In this document: piece after piece, positions 1 to 11,043 of the stretch
Layout of the letters: every line of letters starts with the position of its first letter
Position numbering within the stretch: the first letter of the stretch is position 1
Source of the DNA: Isohypsibius dastychi
Lineage: Eukaryota; Tardigrada; Eutardigrada; Parachela; Isohypsibiidae
NCBI GenBank assembly: GCA_034696485.1
Contig: JAQIWT010000199.1
Location: 1 to 29,036, forward strand
DNA length: 29,036 nt
Direction of reading: 5' to 3'
Program-made: the position numbers and the translations under genes
The notes under the pieces: model-generated
What the model saw: only the letters and a program-made list of their open reading frames with translations
The model's database searches: none
What the model was told of the DNA's origin: nothing

Positions 1-189
1 GCGAAGCTTCTCTTGAAATGACATCCTCGGGTTGATCAACGCTCGATCAACACCTTGTGGCATCGCATCCAATTTATCCGGTTGAGTCGTGCCGTTTAGT
101 GACACTGCATCCGTGATTTCGTTTGGCAGTTCTTCTGTCTCCATGTTGAGACCGGTAAGATTTCTGGACCGGGGTACTTCCACAAACAT
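1..189 (-). CDS. 5' exon of a tandem paralogue of the 3542-1342 gene (runs off left edge)
   Basis: An ATG at 189-187 opens 63 codons without a stop to the window edge. The peptide aligns with the first exon of the gene at 3542-1342: both begin MFV, share NEITDA near residue 25 and the block MSFQEKL at the end, with substitutions that are mostly conservative and one length difference of about five residues. Agreement at the protein level despite many nucleotide changes is what selection on a protein leaves, so this is probably a real gene rather than a chance frame. The rest of the gene lies outside the window. Function unknown. Confidence 0.65.
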   Translation of the reverse strand, partial: MFVEVPRSRNLTGLNMETEELPNEITDAVSLNGTTQPDKLDAMPQGVDRALINPRMSFQEKLR

Positions 190-604
190 GCGGGATAATT
201 TTTTGCCAGCTAAAGATTGATAAGAACAATGGGCACGACAGCAACAGTGTGAGGATTGTTGTGTTCGATTTGTTGACGTTTTGCAGGAGGACGTTTCCTA
301 CTGCACTTCGCCGCATTTGAAATTCTCTGTGTCGGTCACTCTGATTAAGTAAGGCCTCAGGGAGCTAAAAATAACCTTAATTTCGCCACATAGCCTCACG
401 CTGTCTCATTCGGCTATGATAGTGTACTTCTTGCCCTCTAGCTAGCTTATCGCTTGGGGTTTGTTCCGAAGAGATGATCTTACCCACATGATAAGAACAA
501 CGTGAAAAAAGGTGCACTGAAGTTGTCTGCTTGTTAACCGCAAAAAAAGGGACTTGAACTAGATAAGCAATCACTGGGAGTTGCAATATGGTCGCTGCTG
601 ACAA
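190..604. repeat. Copy 1 of diverged upstream block (paralogue promoter/5' region)
   Basis: This stretch aligns, with many substitutions and small gaps, to 3543-3935. Recognisable shared blocks include a segment ending in GATTTGTTGACGTTT, the block TAGCCTCACGCTG, and GATNTTACCCAC about 120 bases further on. Each copy lies directly upstream of the matching first exon on the minus strand, so the duplication took in promoter and 5' untranslated sequence. A minus-strand frame at 604-377 is open in this copy, but its counterpart is interrupted, so I do not call it a gene. Confidence 0.65.
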
Positions 605-1286
605 GCCATAAGGCGTTCTCGCCGGCTTGTCAGCAAATTTCTATTTGGTCTGCCCACTGGTCGGACATGAACAAACGTGCCGGCAGACAAGCGAAACTCA
701 TTTCTTTGACTTTGCTTATGATGATCATGAATTTTAACCATACTTGATCAACGCTCGAAAACATTAGGTTGATCGGTGTTGCGGTTTTTCATGGAATATG
801 TGGCTAGTTCTCACATTTGTACTTGCCGCATTTCTGTTAAACAACCACGAAATCTTTCCTACAGTAAAGGCCTTTTTAATTTGTCCTTGTTGTTTTGGTT
901 ACCGAATTTTCAGATACAGTTTTTCCGGTGAAGGACATTTGGGCATTTTGACTTATAGTAATTTTAGTTGATTATACTGTAGATATAACCTTTGTCTTCC
1001 CCAGAATGAAGAAGTTCCACAACTGGTGGCTTGCAAGCTGGCTGATCAAAATATGATCATTTCTATTTGATCGCCACACGACTTATGGCTTACAAGCCAC
1101 ATGCCATGGCATGGCTTAGATCCAGGAAAACGTCCCAGTATGGTCTTCATGACAGCCACGCCATGGTCTGACCAGCCGACCATACTTGACTTTTCTCAAA
1201 ATCTCGTCAGCCATCGAAAAACGGCATGGCTGAAGAGAAAATGAGCGACCATACTCCCAGCTTTAGTTAGTTACAGAGAAATGCAT
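605..1286. other. Intergenic DNA with short recurring motifs, no gene seen
   Basis: No convincing frame. The stretch contains repeated short words: ACCATACT at about 738, 1184 and 1247 with its complement AGTATGGT near 1138; ATTTCTATTTG at about 640 and 1059; and a palindromic CATGCCATGGCATGG run near 1100. They may be remains of a small non-autonomous element, but no clear terminal inverted repeat or target duplication could be set. Confidence 0.4.
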
Positions 1287-1292
1287 TTTATT
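1287..1292 (-). terminator. Polyadenylation signal AATAAA
   Basis: AATAAA on the minus strand, about 50 nt past the TGA of the gene at 3542-1342. Position and orientation fit the 3' end of that gene. Confidence 0.6.
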
Positions 1293-1341
1293 TCACACTT
1301 TTCGCTTATGGCATCTTTTATACAAATGAGAATTCATGTAA

Positions 1342-3542
1342 TCACTCAGTGTCAGCTTGAATTTCTTCCCGAGATTCGCACGTGAGAACAGTTAGTACAG
1401 TATCCGAGTGATCTGATTCAACATCACTGGTCGTTTCCATTGGCAAAATCTTCTTTTTCGCTTTCCGCGCCCTCTTCTTTCTTTGACTTTTCGACAACAG
1501 AAGCTTCCCAGTCTCATCAAAAAGATTTTTCGCCGGTGAGTTTTCAAAATTATCCGCGGGTGCATTATTCCTGCTGTTCTTCTGTTTTTGAAGGTACTTT
1601 ATAACTCCATCACGATTCTGAATGCCCTTCTTGCACAGCTTCAGCGCCACATTATGACTGACCACAACGGGCAAGAGTGCTTGTCTCAGTTTCTTCGCAG
1701 CACGGCTCTGAGCTTTCCTCACACTTTTTGAAATTTTGTCTGGCGAAGCATCATCACCACCTGGAATTTCAATGGTGTAATCTGCAGACTCATGCATGAA
1801 CCAGATAATATTTCCCTACCAGCTGGAACTCCGATGTCAGGTATTGAATCACATGTGACCTGGTCAGTTGGTTCAGACAACCCGTTGAAGGCACGCCACG
1901 CCTTGAAAGCGTCGATGCTTTTCCGCCTAATCATGCGGACTAAGGCTTTCTCAGATAGCAGCCTGTTGTTGTGGAATTCGTTGTAGTGCGTTAAGGGTGC
2001 CGCAAACTCGACGAATCTACGAGGAAGTTCCAGTGTCTGGCTTTGACGCGTTGTCCAGTTGAGGACTTCTGACAAACTGTGGTACAAAAAAAAGAATGAA
2101 TAATTACTAACCCAGCAGGAGCTATACATCAGCATTACATGGATGCTATTGAATCCTGATGGATAACGTTGCCAATAACGAGGTCGAATAAGAACAGCTT
2201 GACTCTGTAGAAGTACAAGCTAGTCTCACTCGAAGTCGTGATCACAGATTTGACGAGATGAACTACTGATCGTATCACTTGGCTTCTCATATAAAGCTGG
2301 AGTTTTGCGATCAAAGTTTGGATTTCCTAAATACACAGTTGTAGAATTATACAGTATGATAATTGAGTTACATGTTGACAAACCGTACAGCAGAGAAGCG
2401 AGTTTCAAAGCCCGCCATTTCTTCCAAAATGAATGAGTTGAGCACGTCTTGATCAATGCTAACCGGATTTTCAACAATATTAATTTTCGAACATTTTGGA
2501 GGAGTCGCTTGTGAGAGACTAGATTCCAGCTCATTTATTCCGGCTTTCAAGGACTGAATCCGTTGCTGAAAAACAGATTTCAATTCACATCGGAATCTGA
2601 ATGAAAAACATATTGCTTCTGGACTTACGGAGAGAACATCCAAAGCTGGTGACCTCTCTTCGCACAATTCGAGAAACGACATACCGCATTCATAGACCCT
2701 CAATGAATCCCGCAACTTTTTCTTCTTTTTTTGATTCTTTTCCATATAATCGAGGTTGATGTTGAACACCTCAACACACTGGTCTTCTGACAGGAGCTTA
2801 TTTTGGAACAGGGCAGTTACGAAGCTGTAAATCACCAAGACTTAATCCTGAACTTGAGTCTAGTTCACATTGGAGTTGACGTACAAAAGGTTAGTCACGA
2901 TAGACTCTTGTCTTGGACTAAAGTACATTCGGTATGAGGTATGCAGGTACTCCTTCAGCGTACACATCTTCCGTCGATGTTTCTGTCGGAGTTCTCTTAG
3001 ATAATGGCAGAGCAGGACGCACGCTTCGACTTTTTCCAAATTGCGTCTACCCTATATAAAGCAATGTTAAGAGAGTTTGTACGGAGTTGTGGCCCATTTT
3101 CGTTATTCTTGTCTTACACAGGATACAATCCTCTCGAGAACAGTGCATATTCCAAGTTTGGAAGTGGGCCATGATATTATCTCCGCTGCTATTGTTTCAC
3201 AGTTATCTTCGGTGAGGCGTTTCAGGAGCATTTCAAACGAATCTATGTAGAACTCCTAAAGAGGATGAAAGTTCTCTTCTAACAAGTAAGAAGCTGCTGC
3301 CATCGCTGTTCAGCCAAACTGACCCGATTTCCAATCCGATAATCAGCATTAAGCTTCTCCTGGAATGACATCTTGGATTTAGTCAACCGCCGATCGGCAA
3401 CTGATGGCACCACATCCAAGTGAGTCGTATCGATAATCGACAACGCATCCGTGATCTCGTTTGGGATTTGTTCTTTTTCCATGTTCAAACCGCTAAGATT
3501 GCTGAGACCGGTGCTAGTAATTCCTAAAATGTCCACAAACAT
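1342..3542 (-). CDS. Eight-exon gene, about 596-residue protein of unknown family
   Basis: Inferred minus-strand exons: 3542-3324, 3255-3118, 3051-2885, 2824-2629, 2565-2380, 2326-2139, 2076-1820 and 1781-1342. All junctions use GT-AG, phases agree throughout, and the lengths sum to 1791 nt ending in TGA. Introns are 53 to 68 nt, except a 60 nt one and an unusually short 38 nt one (1819-1782). The product is mostly amphipathic helical, with a run of five lysines in exon 4 and a strongly basic stretch (KSQRKKRARKAKKK) near the C-terminus that could be a nuclear localisation signal, followed by an acidic tail. I considered HEAT-type or MIF4G-type helical-repeat families, but nothing was decisive. 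The start is supported by the paralogue at the left edge, which is conserved from the same ATG. Exon limits are my reading of consensus sites, without transcript evidence. Confidence 0.65.
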
Positions 3543-3935
3543 GCGGGTCGATTTTTCGGCAGGTCGGGGATGTTGTGAATAATGACCAACACCACATAAA
3601 ACTGAAATGTTCAGTCTATACTACAGTATCATCAACGCGCGAGTTTTTGCGATCGATTTGTTGACGTTTCGCAGGGGGGTCTGCGCTGTGTTTGAAATTT
3701 TCCGGCCTCGGCTAGCTGACTCGACAAGCTTGCTATACTCGCCGTATAGCCTCACGCTGAGTCTCAATCAGCTCTACTAGGATAATTTTTTACCCTCTAG
3801 CATAGTTCTGGGGTTCCGAACGAAATGAAGATCTTACCCACCTGATAAAAACAAATGTGAACAGAGGTTGCACCAATGTAGCATGGACTTCTCACAAACG
3901 AAGTTGAACTAAATAAGCACTTACTTTAACCTCAC
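3543..3935. repeat. Copy 2 of diverged upstream block
   Basis: Second copy of the block at 190-604, directly upstream of the gene at 3542-1342. It also separates that gene from the divergent plus-strand gene beginning near 3969, so it may hold promoters for both. The order, spacing and orientation of the two copies relative to their first exons are the same, showing a head-to-tail tandem duplication of about 3.35 kb. Confidence 0.65.
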
Positions 3936-3968
3936 CCCAGGGTGGCCTCCCCGGTCGACAACAGACGT

Positions 3969-4531
3969 ATGTTGAACAGAGCAAAGTATATCTTGTTCAC
4001 GGTGCAGGTTTCAGACTTGCCGTATGTAGACTTTTTTTGCACTTTGGCCGATACGTTTCTTCTTTCCCAACTCCCGCTAATCTCCTTCTCTTGTCAGGTA
4101 GCAAAGATCCACCCGTACGCTAACAAATTTTCCGGGATCTTATCTTGTTCACTCCAGACTCAAGGTAAAATATGTACTGTACATAATGTATGCATGTGCC
4201 TATACACCGCGGACATGTACCTTCAACGAAGATCAATGATGCAGGTATACCCTGCTATCACGACTTCAGACCCCTAACCGGCCATTTGTCGTGTACGTTG
4301 TTCTTACTGGAATTGCAGCTTAGTCAGAAAGGTCATCGCTGTTTCGTGCAACTGGCAGCTCTTTTCAAACACTCTACTTCGAACTTTCCGCTTCTGAATC
4401 TTCTTAGAAAGCACGAAGCAATGCTTCGCGAGCTCGTGGAAACCGAGTGGACAAGCCCCTCAAAACGTGATCACGCTGGCGTTTCTTTGTACAATATTCA
4501 TCACCAGATCGATTTTCTCCATGTAAAGTGA
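3969..4531 (+). CDS. Three-exon gene, about 130-residue protein of unknown function
   Basis: Inferred exons 3969-4007, 4098-4164 and 4245-4531 join in phase (393 nt including TGA), with introns of 90 and 80 nt bounded by GT-AG. The last exon is the most protein-like. It encodes a helix-rich segment with a leucine/glutamine stretch and ends shortly after a HHQIDF motif. The start is uncertain: the same frame is open upstream to a possible splice acceptor at 3940, so another 5' exon may exist. The first intron is a multiple of three and open, so it could also be retained. No family recognised. Confidence 0.45.
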
Positions 4532-6360
4532 CTCTCTATTCTGGCAGCTTGCTGAAACCGATGACACTGACACCGGGCTGCGTTCAAAGCTGAACTCTTA
4601 AGAAATGCGGAGTTTTGATATTTGCTACCTTAGAAGCTTGACCTCTGGGACAGGGTGGGGGGGGGGGGGGGAGGGGTGCTTGCATATAGATTCACAAAGG
4701 TACCCCAGTACCGTCGTATACCACATTGATGAAGGCAGAGTACATGGTTGAGAACTCGTAAACCGGCATTTTCCGGAATTGTTTTGTTCTGTTATTTGTT
4801 CGTTTAAGAGCTTGTTATGAGTCGAATAAGAATCGCTCTTCATTGTGAACGTTATTTCATACACTTTTGTACCAAACAGGCTAAACAGTCTTACTGCCCA
4901 ATTGGCATAAACGAAAAGCCAAGAAACAGTAAACAAAAACAGAAGCTGGTTGAGGAAGGAGAAATACTGGTAGGAAAGACAAAATAATTTAACATCGTTG
5001 CGTGTTTTTCGGCTTGATCCGGTTTGATCGTTCATCCGGCATCAACTCTCACCGCGAACTTGCTGTTTTTCTCAGAGGCGACTTTGCGGCGCAAAACAAC
5101 AGATCATCTTCTCTGCAAAAAACAGCAAAATTAGTGTAACGACTCGAAAATTTTCTCACAGAAATACAAAGTGAGGAAAATGAAATAATACAACGAAATA
5201 AAAGTCTATGCATAGGAAAATTCTGGACAGAAATTGACGAGAATATTCTCCTCCGACCTGATCAATCTTTCAATATGAAATTTGTTTAGGGTGTACAACA
5301 TTTTTCTGCTGAAAATATGTACTGTGTGACGCATGACGGCAATATTGTGTCAATATTTTCCGGTATATGATCGTCTTCGCTTTTCAATGAAATCGCAGGG
5401 CTTCATTGCATAATTTATATTTGAACGGGATATTTGTCACACTTGATTGAGGAGGGAAACACGAAAATAACGAGAATACGGATACTTGAGCTTGCTCATC
5501 ATATGATCGCACGCAGTTGGCTCAAACGAGTCAAATTACTACGCTGCTTTTTTGGTGATTGCAAAGATTATATGACTTTATAACAGGAAGCTGTAAACCC
5601 CTTTGCAAAAAACGCGCAGTTCACAAGCTTGTTTCGCCGCGATGCAGACATATCACTCACATTGTAATCAGAACACTAGACCAATCAAATTTTTGTAATT
5701 TCCCGGGATGCCAACTCTCAAATGTATTCTGCATATAAGATTTTGTTTTTTCATCAGCCGTATATTTAGAATTTTTTTGCAATCAACGCAATACATGTAG
5801 TACTATACGTAATACTTACGTATAATATTTCGCTGAACTTTAAGTGGCGCAAAAAGATATTTTTTGCGGTAAAAAATATTCCGTGTTTTATTCTGAATTA
5901 GTCTACCAGTGTGGTGGTACAATGCTTCACGAGTCACCAAAAGCGGAGCAGCAGTGCAGCTTAGAAGCGCACTATGATCCGCTCTAACATATTAATTATG
6001 TTTCTTTCTGATGCAAAAGTTCTGTTTAAATAATGAATTTAAATTTAAGTTAAATTTTATAAAATTGTAGTTAAAAATTTGTTGATATTATTATTAATAT
6101 TATTATAATCTCAAATCATGAGGGAACGCTTGTACAGCTCAACAAAACCGCAATATTACAATTAGAATCAGGGTTGGGTTGTCCAGTATTTTTTTAAATG
6201 AAATCTTTAACAAATAAAATATTACAGTTTGTGATAACAATGACAGAAAACTAAAAGAAGAAACAATACACAAACAATAAAGACAAACCAAAAGATCGAA
6301 TGAAATACACTATATTCTTCTCAAATCTAATGTAAGGTGGTTTCAGTTATTATCCTCAAC
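4532..6360. other. Long intergenic stretch, no gene supported
   Basis: No frame with exon-like structure was found. A 136-codon minus-strand frame at 5035-4625 begins in ordinary sequence and ends in a proline run made by the poly-G tract, so I treat it as chance. The DNA becomes strongly A+T rich at about 6030-6110 (runs of AT, TTAA and TATTATTA). The 3' untranslated region of the gene at 6762-6361 must lie in the right part. A minus-strand AATAAA at 5892-5887 is one candidate end. Confidence 0.5.
4657..4671 (+). repeat. Poly-G run (15 G)
   Basis: Uninterrupted run of 15 G preceded by CAGGGT and followed by AGGGG. Similar runs occur at 28283-28297 and at the right edge. Confidence 0.9.
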
Positions 6361-6762
6361 TTACTTTAATTTAGTATCACAGGTGATAGGAAGCGGTATG
6401 ATAGAGTTATCACTGCAAATGGACGTGGTGTCGATATCAATATCGTATCGATAGTCATCATCATCAGAATCCCACGGATCGGACATCCAGTTCAAGTCCA
6501 CAGACCCCGGACTCAGTGACAACGCGTCGTCGAAATTAAAGAGCGATGAAAATTTTGGTTTGTCGATTGAAATGGGTTCGGATGTTTTCTCTGGAAGTTT
6601 GGCCGACTTGGGACGCTCTCGCTTCTCCGGCATATTCCGTGCGAAAGCGTTGGGGTCCAGATGAAAAGACGGGCGTTTGAGAGGCAAGTCCGATGAATTA
6701 AAACCCAAAAGTGTGGAGCGTTGAGAAGAATTCGCGTTTGAGTTTGAGGAGAGTGAGGGCAT
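6361..6762 (-). CDS. Short acidic, low-complexity protein (133 residues)
   Basis: Intact frame from ATG 6762 to TAA at 6363-6361. The N-terminal third is Ser/Asn rich, the middle is basic (residues about 45-60), and the C-terminal third is acidic with an SDDDDYRYDIDID tract, giving the look of an intrinsically disordered regulatory or adaptor protein. No fold or catalytic motif was seen. This ATG is preferred because the frame upstream, even after removing the inferred 5' intron (6841-6786), meets a stop before any other ATG. The overlapping 123-codon frame at 6884-6513 runs across that intron and is regarded as a shadow. No family recognised. Confidence 0.6.
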   Translation of the reverse strand: MPSLSSNSNANSSQRSTLLGFNSSDLPLKRPSFHLDPNAFARNMPEKRERPKSAKLPEKTSEPISIDKPKFSSLFNFDDALSLSPGSVDLNWMSDPWDSDDDDYRYDIDIDTTSICSDNSIIPLPITCDTKLK

Positions 6763-6921
6763 TTTATTCGGCTTTCCATTCGTTGCTGAGAGAGAGAAAA
6801 TGATTGATTATCTATGTTTGTTTGCTCGGTTGGGTTCTTACAGGGCTGACGAAATATGAGTGTGTGTGACTCGTCATATGACAACTCACTCTCTTATTAA
6901 TATGAAACGAGTTTTTTTATA
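6763..6921 (-). promoter_or_regulatory. 5' untranslated exon, intron and TATA candidate of the 6762-6361 gene
   Basis: On the minus strand a TATAAA (6921-6916) precedes a short leader. A donor GTAAGA at 6841 and a polypyrimidine tract plus CAG ending at 6786 define a 56 nt intron just before the start codon. The signals are individually good but unproven. Confidence 0.45.
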
Positions 6922-7085
6922 TTTCGTGCCATTCAGAGTGAATGGGTGCGTTTGGTAATTCGCAAAAATTTGGTCATTTTCGTCCGGTAATATGAAGCTG
7001 TCATTGACACCGTTTCTTAAGTGATATTTCATTATTTAAATATTAAGACACTGCTTCAGTACTAATCTTTTGGATACTTATTTAG

Positions 7086-7420
7086 TATTCAATCCTGAAC
7101 CGTCGCCTCGAGGGAAGATACCATTTCGAGCCACTCGGTTTTGAAACGATAGGCTCTTGGGGACCGGCAGCAAAAAAGTTGATCCAGCTCATTGGGAAGA
7201 AAGTAGCCGATGTTACTGGGGAACCTCGTTCGATGGAGTTTCTTCGACAAAGAGTCAGCATAGAAATTCAGAGGGGAAATGCTTTTTCTGTCTTAGGAAC
7301 TCTTCCGACTAGTAGAGGAATGGAGGAAATTTACTATGTTTTGAGCCGTCAGAAACCTGTCATTTTATAACTAATCCGTAACTCATCTTGCTGTAGCCTT
7401 CATGAATAAAGTTTTACCGA
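7086..7420 (+). mobile_element. Fossil 3' end of a non-LTR retrotransposon (reverse transcriptase C-terminus)
   Basis: The frame open from 7086 to the TAA at 7370 encodes a peptide with the succession FETIGSWGP, a GKKVADVTGEPRS block, QRVSIEIQRGNA and LGT. From memory this matches the C-terminal tail that follows the reverse transcriptase domain in many animal LINE-type elements, which commonly ends with a similar QRGNA block. There is no start codon and no upstream polymerase, as expected for a 5'-truncated copy. AATAAA at 7405-7410 would be its 3' signal. It lies tail to tail with the gene ending at 7414. The exact clade cannot be told. Confidence 0.55.
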
Positions 7421-8226
7421 TGAAAGAAATTGCCACCGAGTTCATCCGGCAAATCTTCAGGGACAATGCCGGTATTAGACAAAGTTGTTTCATCACTGAT
7501 CTTGGTCATAACTGCCTTTGAATCCGTATCCCGAAACAGAAGGATCGGGTTTTTGGATGTCCAAGTTGCCTAAATATTACAGTCAGCATCTTTAATTGAA
7601 ATCTTGTTGTACTCACGGTGGAAACCAGTGAGTGCCAATCTTTATTCAAGCTTTCATATAGTTTCAACTGCGCTGATCCAGTCAGTAAGACGCCGATGTA
7701 CGAATTTGTGTAGTTGTTACTTTTTCGGCAAACTTTTGCCAAACGCCATGTCACATTGATACGCTCCCGTGGGCCCATGCGCCAAACCGGAATTTTGTTT
7801 GCATCATGGAAGCCGAGATCATGTGCTTCCTTGTCGGTGGAACAGTGAATGTGTGTAATAACCACGCTGAACATATTCTACATATTATCAGATTTGTGTC
7901 AAGGTGCATGAACATTTCTTAAGTTATACTAACTGTCCCACGATGAGACTGCACATCTTTTGCATTGTTGAACTTGATAGTCTCCGATTGAAGATCCATC
8001 CCAATTTCATGTTGATGCGCATCGCAGAACCAAAGCTTCTGCTCATCTGTTTGAATGTGGTTGGGAGATCTACGTGGGCTCCAAAATTAAGTTACCAGCA
8101 GCGTACGTGAATCATTTGATTACCGTACCTCGAACCGAGACGTATCTCTTCCAGAGCCCGCACTGAGTGGTTCAAGAGACTGACGAGAGAGGCATCGTAC
8201 GCTGGTGCGTACGTATGACAGGACGG
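7414..8226 (-). CDS. 3' five exons of a multi-exon gene, function unknown
   Basis: Inferred exons 8226-8124, 8046-7934, 7877-7617 and 7569-7414 join in phase through GT-AG introns of 77, 56 and 47 nt; if the first of these is itself split, a fifth exon exists, and the true 5' end was not found. The joined frame of about 210 codons ends in TAA at 7416-7414. Visible segments include a YDASLVSLLNHSVRALEEI helix, a CDAHQHEIGMD stretch, an HIHC motif, a beta-rich middle with NVTW and NYTNSY, and a C-terminal DLPDELGG. The last recalls the end of CRAL-TRIO domains, but the rest does not support it. Phase agreement over four exons makes a real gene likely. Note that only four exons are firmly delimited. 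Confidence 0.55.
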
Positions 8227-8289
8227 CTACGCTTTCTACGTAGAGAGTACGTTAATCAATGGTAACTCAATTTAAGAGCCCACGTAGAA
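8069..8289. repeat. Imperfect inverted repeat around an exon
   Basis: TCTACGTGGGCTC at 8069-8081 is matched exactly by its complement at 8277-8289. Similarity continues inward (AAATT-AGTTACCA on both arms, ending near 8101 and 8258). The arms enclose the exon at 8226-8124 and a nearly palindromic CGTACGCTGGTGCGTACG. It could be the ends of a small inverted-repeat element or a foldback structure. Confidence 0.5.
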
Positions 8290-11043
8290 GATTCGACCTT
8301 CTCCATCACCATTTTCACCATGCACTTAGAAAATAAGCCATGTTTATAATATGCCAGGTTAAATTTCGCTCGGAGAAAAAATGTTGTAAATCTTAGTTTT
8401 TAAAATTTTGTAGCCTTCCAAAAGCGCGCGGTTTATCAAGAGTGTAATGAGGGCGCCTGTTATAGATCTTTCTGGATCGGTACGATTGCAAGGCTCAGAC
8501 AAGTTGTGGTCGAATGCACAAGTACGACAAAGCGCTCATCGGTTTTCATCTCTCGTAGTGAGGTCAGGTAGGATCAGATTTCTAGGTGGCAGGATCGTCA
8601 CGAGAACCATTTCGAAGTTATTCAAGATGTCATTAGCAAATGATTTTGGAATGGTCAACAAGAAACTCGCCCAGCAACATTGTTTTTGGGTGAAGGCTAC
8701 TAGGAAAACTCTGAGTACGAGTGGTTCATGATTTTGCATGTACGTTCATTCTATTGAAATCTAGGATTATTCCTCATTCGTTTGTTCCCTAGGGTAACTC
8801 GCATACAGGACATTTCGTTGATTATGAAAGAATGCTTTTTTCCGCTATGTGAAGAGATGAAAGGTTCCTTTTAGAGATGAGGTGTTGAATGATGATGAGG
8901 GTCGTATGCCTGGAATTCGTATGTAAGATGTTCGGCCTTGAGGATTACTTCTACAGACGGCTTGCTACATTACAGTCGTCACATGAACGGTGTGCTTCTG
9001 ATTTTACGTGTGTTCATGCACCTATAAAGATGCAGTCGGCACCCAGCTGCTTCTCTCGAGACGTCCCGCTATGTAGAGACCTGCCACCTGCGATTTTGGG
9101 CTTAAAGACATCCCCCTTACTGCTGTATCTCAGAATAAAAATTCAATAAAAACTGAGATATAAGTTTAAGGAGGTTCTATACCCTGCACTTTCAATTTCT
9201 ACAAACCAAGCCAGCAATACTCAAGTCGAGGAAACAATACGTTATTGAAAGCAGAACCCACAAATTATAAGTGTTCACAGTGGTAAGTACAAAATCTCCG
9301 GCTACCTGTTGTCGAATTGCAGACATCAACGTATTCGAGAACTCTCTGCAGAATGGCACTTGTTTCGACATCACGATATCTGAATACATATACTAGGAAC
9401 ATGTGGTGTGTCTTTTCTTCATCCGGGCATGATAGAATAGAATGGGTTACGATTCAAAGCGGCCACAATCTTTCTCTGAAGCATTTCTCTCGGCATGTCA
9501 ATGATCCTACTCTGTGAATGATTTTCGGCCTAAATTGAGCTCGAACGTCTGTTTCCCAAATGATCCTGCGATCCGGTATCCCCAGAACTCAGCGTAATGT
9601 ACAGTAATCCATTGAACCAACAAAGTTCAAATCCAACAATTCAAACATATCTTTCGATGGCGTCATCAACCAGTTGTCGTTCCGTTATTCTCCACGTCCT
9701 ACGTTGGCTCTGTCTCTGCTTCTATACCACCTGATTGAAAGTAACTTTCATTTTATGGAGTTTTTGTGCATAGCATACCGCTGGAATTTCGTGCTGAAAT
9801 CCATTGGCTTCAGTCGCCATTTATGTCAAATCCAAGTTCTCCCAACGAGTACTTTCACATTTCAGTCGAATTAAAAATGACATGCTCCTCAAAATAGGTA
9901 TGTTCGAAATGACATTGATATAAACTGTGGTTTTCGAATACGAGAGGTGCTCTAGCTTAGTATTTCACTCTTTCACGATCCTACCAAACCAAGTTGTAAT
10001 TGCGAGAATCGGGAGCGTCAAAAAGCCAGCATCTCCTTTTGATTCAAAGGCATCGCATATACCGGAACAATTCATCGTATTATGCACAAAGAATAATTGT
10101 TACAAGAACAACTATTCAATTGTTATATGGTGTCTTACTGCTCTAAGTTGAACAACTGCTTTCCGGGTGTATTTTCACTTGTTTTGTTGAACCGTTTTAT
10201 TGCAGTTAATCTCAGATATGCGGTAGGTGCAGGTGCTTTTGAACACGCATCTTAGGTTTCATTTCTCCATGAACTTAACACGACGGTACATAAGGTCACC
10301 ACATCACCCTCTACTATATCGTCAAATTCACCGTGAACTGCCTACGTCATTTCCACTAGTCTACCCACCAATCTAGTAAAATTTTAGCCTCTCTCGAAAC
10401 TTGTTGCATCCTGACTTCGTTTATTATCCTTTTGTCACAAGGACTGTGAACTTTTCAGACGGGGGTAATGTAATGCCTCCGAATCGATACTCCTTTTTTT
10501 CCACACTTCGTTCCGTCATTCAATCCCAGTTGGATGTTACCAACTATATAAGTGCAGTGTTTCTCGTTGACACGCAGTGTTGGTTGTGCGCAAGTTGTGG
10601 AATCATATCTTGTAACCTACACTTCGGCCACCAGTGACTTCTGGTAACCAGTTTAATTCCCCTGCTTTCTCCACGAGCATTGCAGAATACCATTTTGAGT
10701 TCATGACGTGAATACCTTCCGTAGAACAAAACTCACCTCGTGCATACGTAAGGAGGTTCACATATTCAAGGACTTATAGAAACGAACTGTCACTACGATA
10801 TTTAACTTCTTCGCGTCTTGAACCAATTCGGTCGGAAATTCATGAGCTGATTCACGCTTGCTATTTTCTAAATTGCAATCGACAGAAAAGTCGTTGCGGT
10901 TTTGAGCAACGGCCTTAAACTGAAGTTTTAAACTGGTATTTTAAAGGACGAAAAGATTTTTGATGCAACTATGTGTGTACTCGAGAAGAATATATTTGCA
11001 TTCAATACACTGGGACAATCTTTAAAATACGTTCAGATCTATT

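Noticed and set aside
1342-3542. Identity as a condensin subunit or UPF2-like MIF4G protein
   Set aside because: Only vague helical-repeat resemblance; no diagnostic motif could be confirmed.
4625-5035. 136-codon minus-strand frame with a hydrophobic stretch
   Set aside because: Ends in a proline run generated by the poly-G tract, and has no exon signals or recognisable motif.
6513-6884. 123-codon minus-strand frame overlapping the 133-residue gene
   Set aside because: Reads through an intron with good donor and acceptor and shifts out of the frame of the acidic protein.
8447-8739. Overlapping frames on both strands (94 and 67 codons)
   Set aside because: Neither shows a domain or splice sites that join in phase to the gene ending at 7414.
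10733-10925. Minus-strand exon candidates before a GTGAGT donor, with a chitinase-like YVNLLTY
   Set aside because: Needs a frame change within 30 nt and no other glycosidase motif follows. The opposite strand is equally open.
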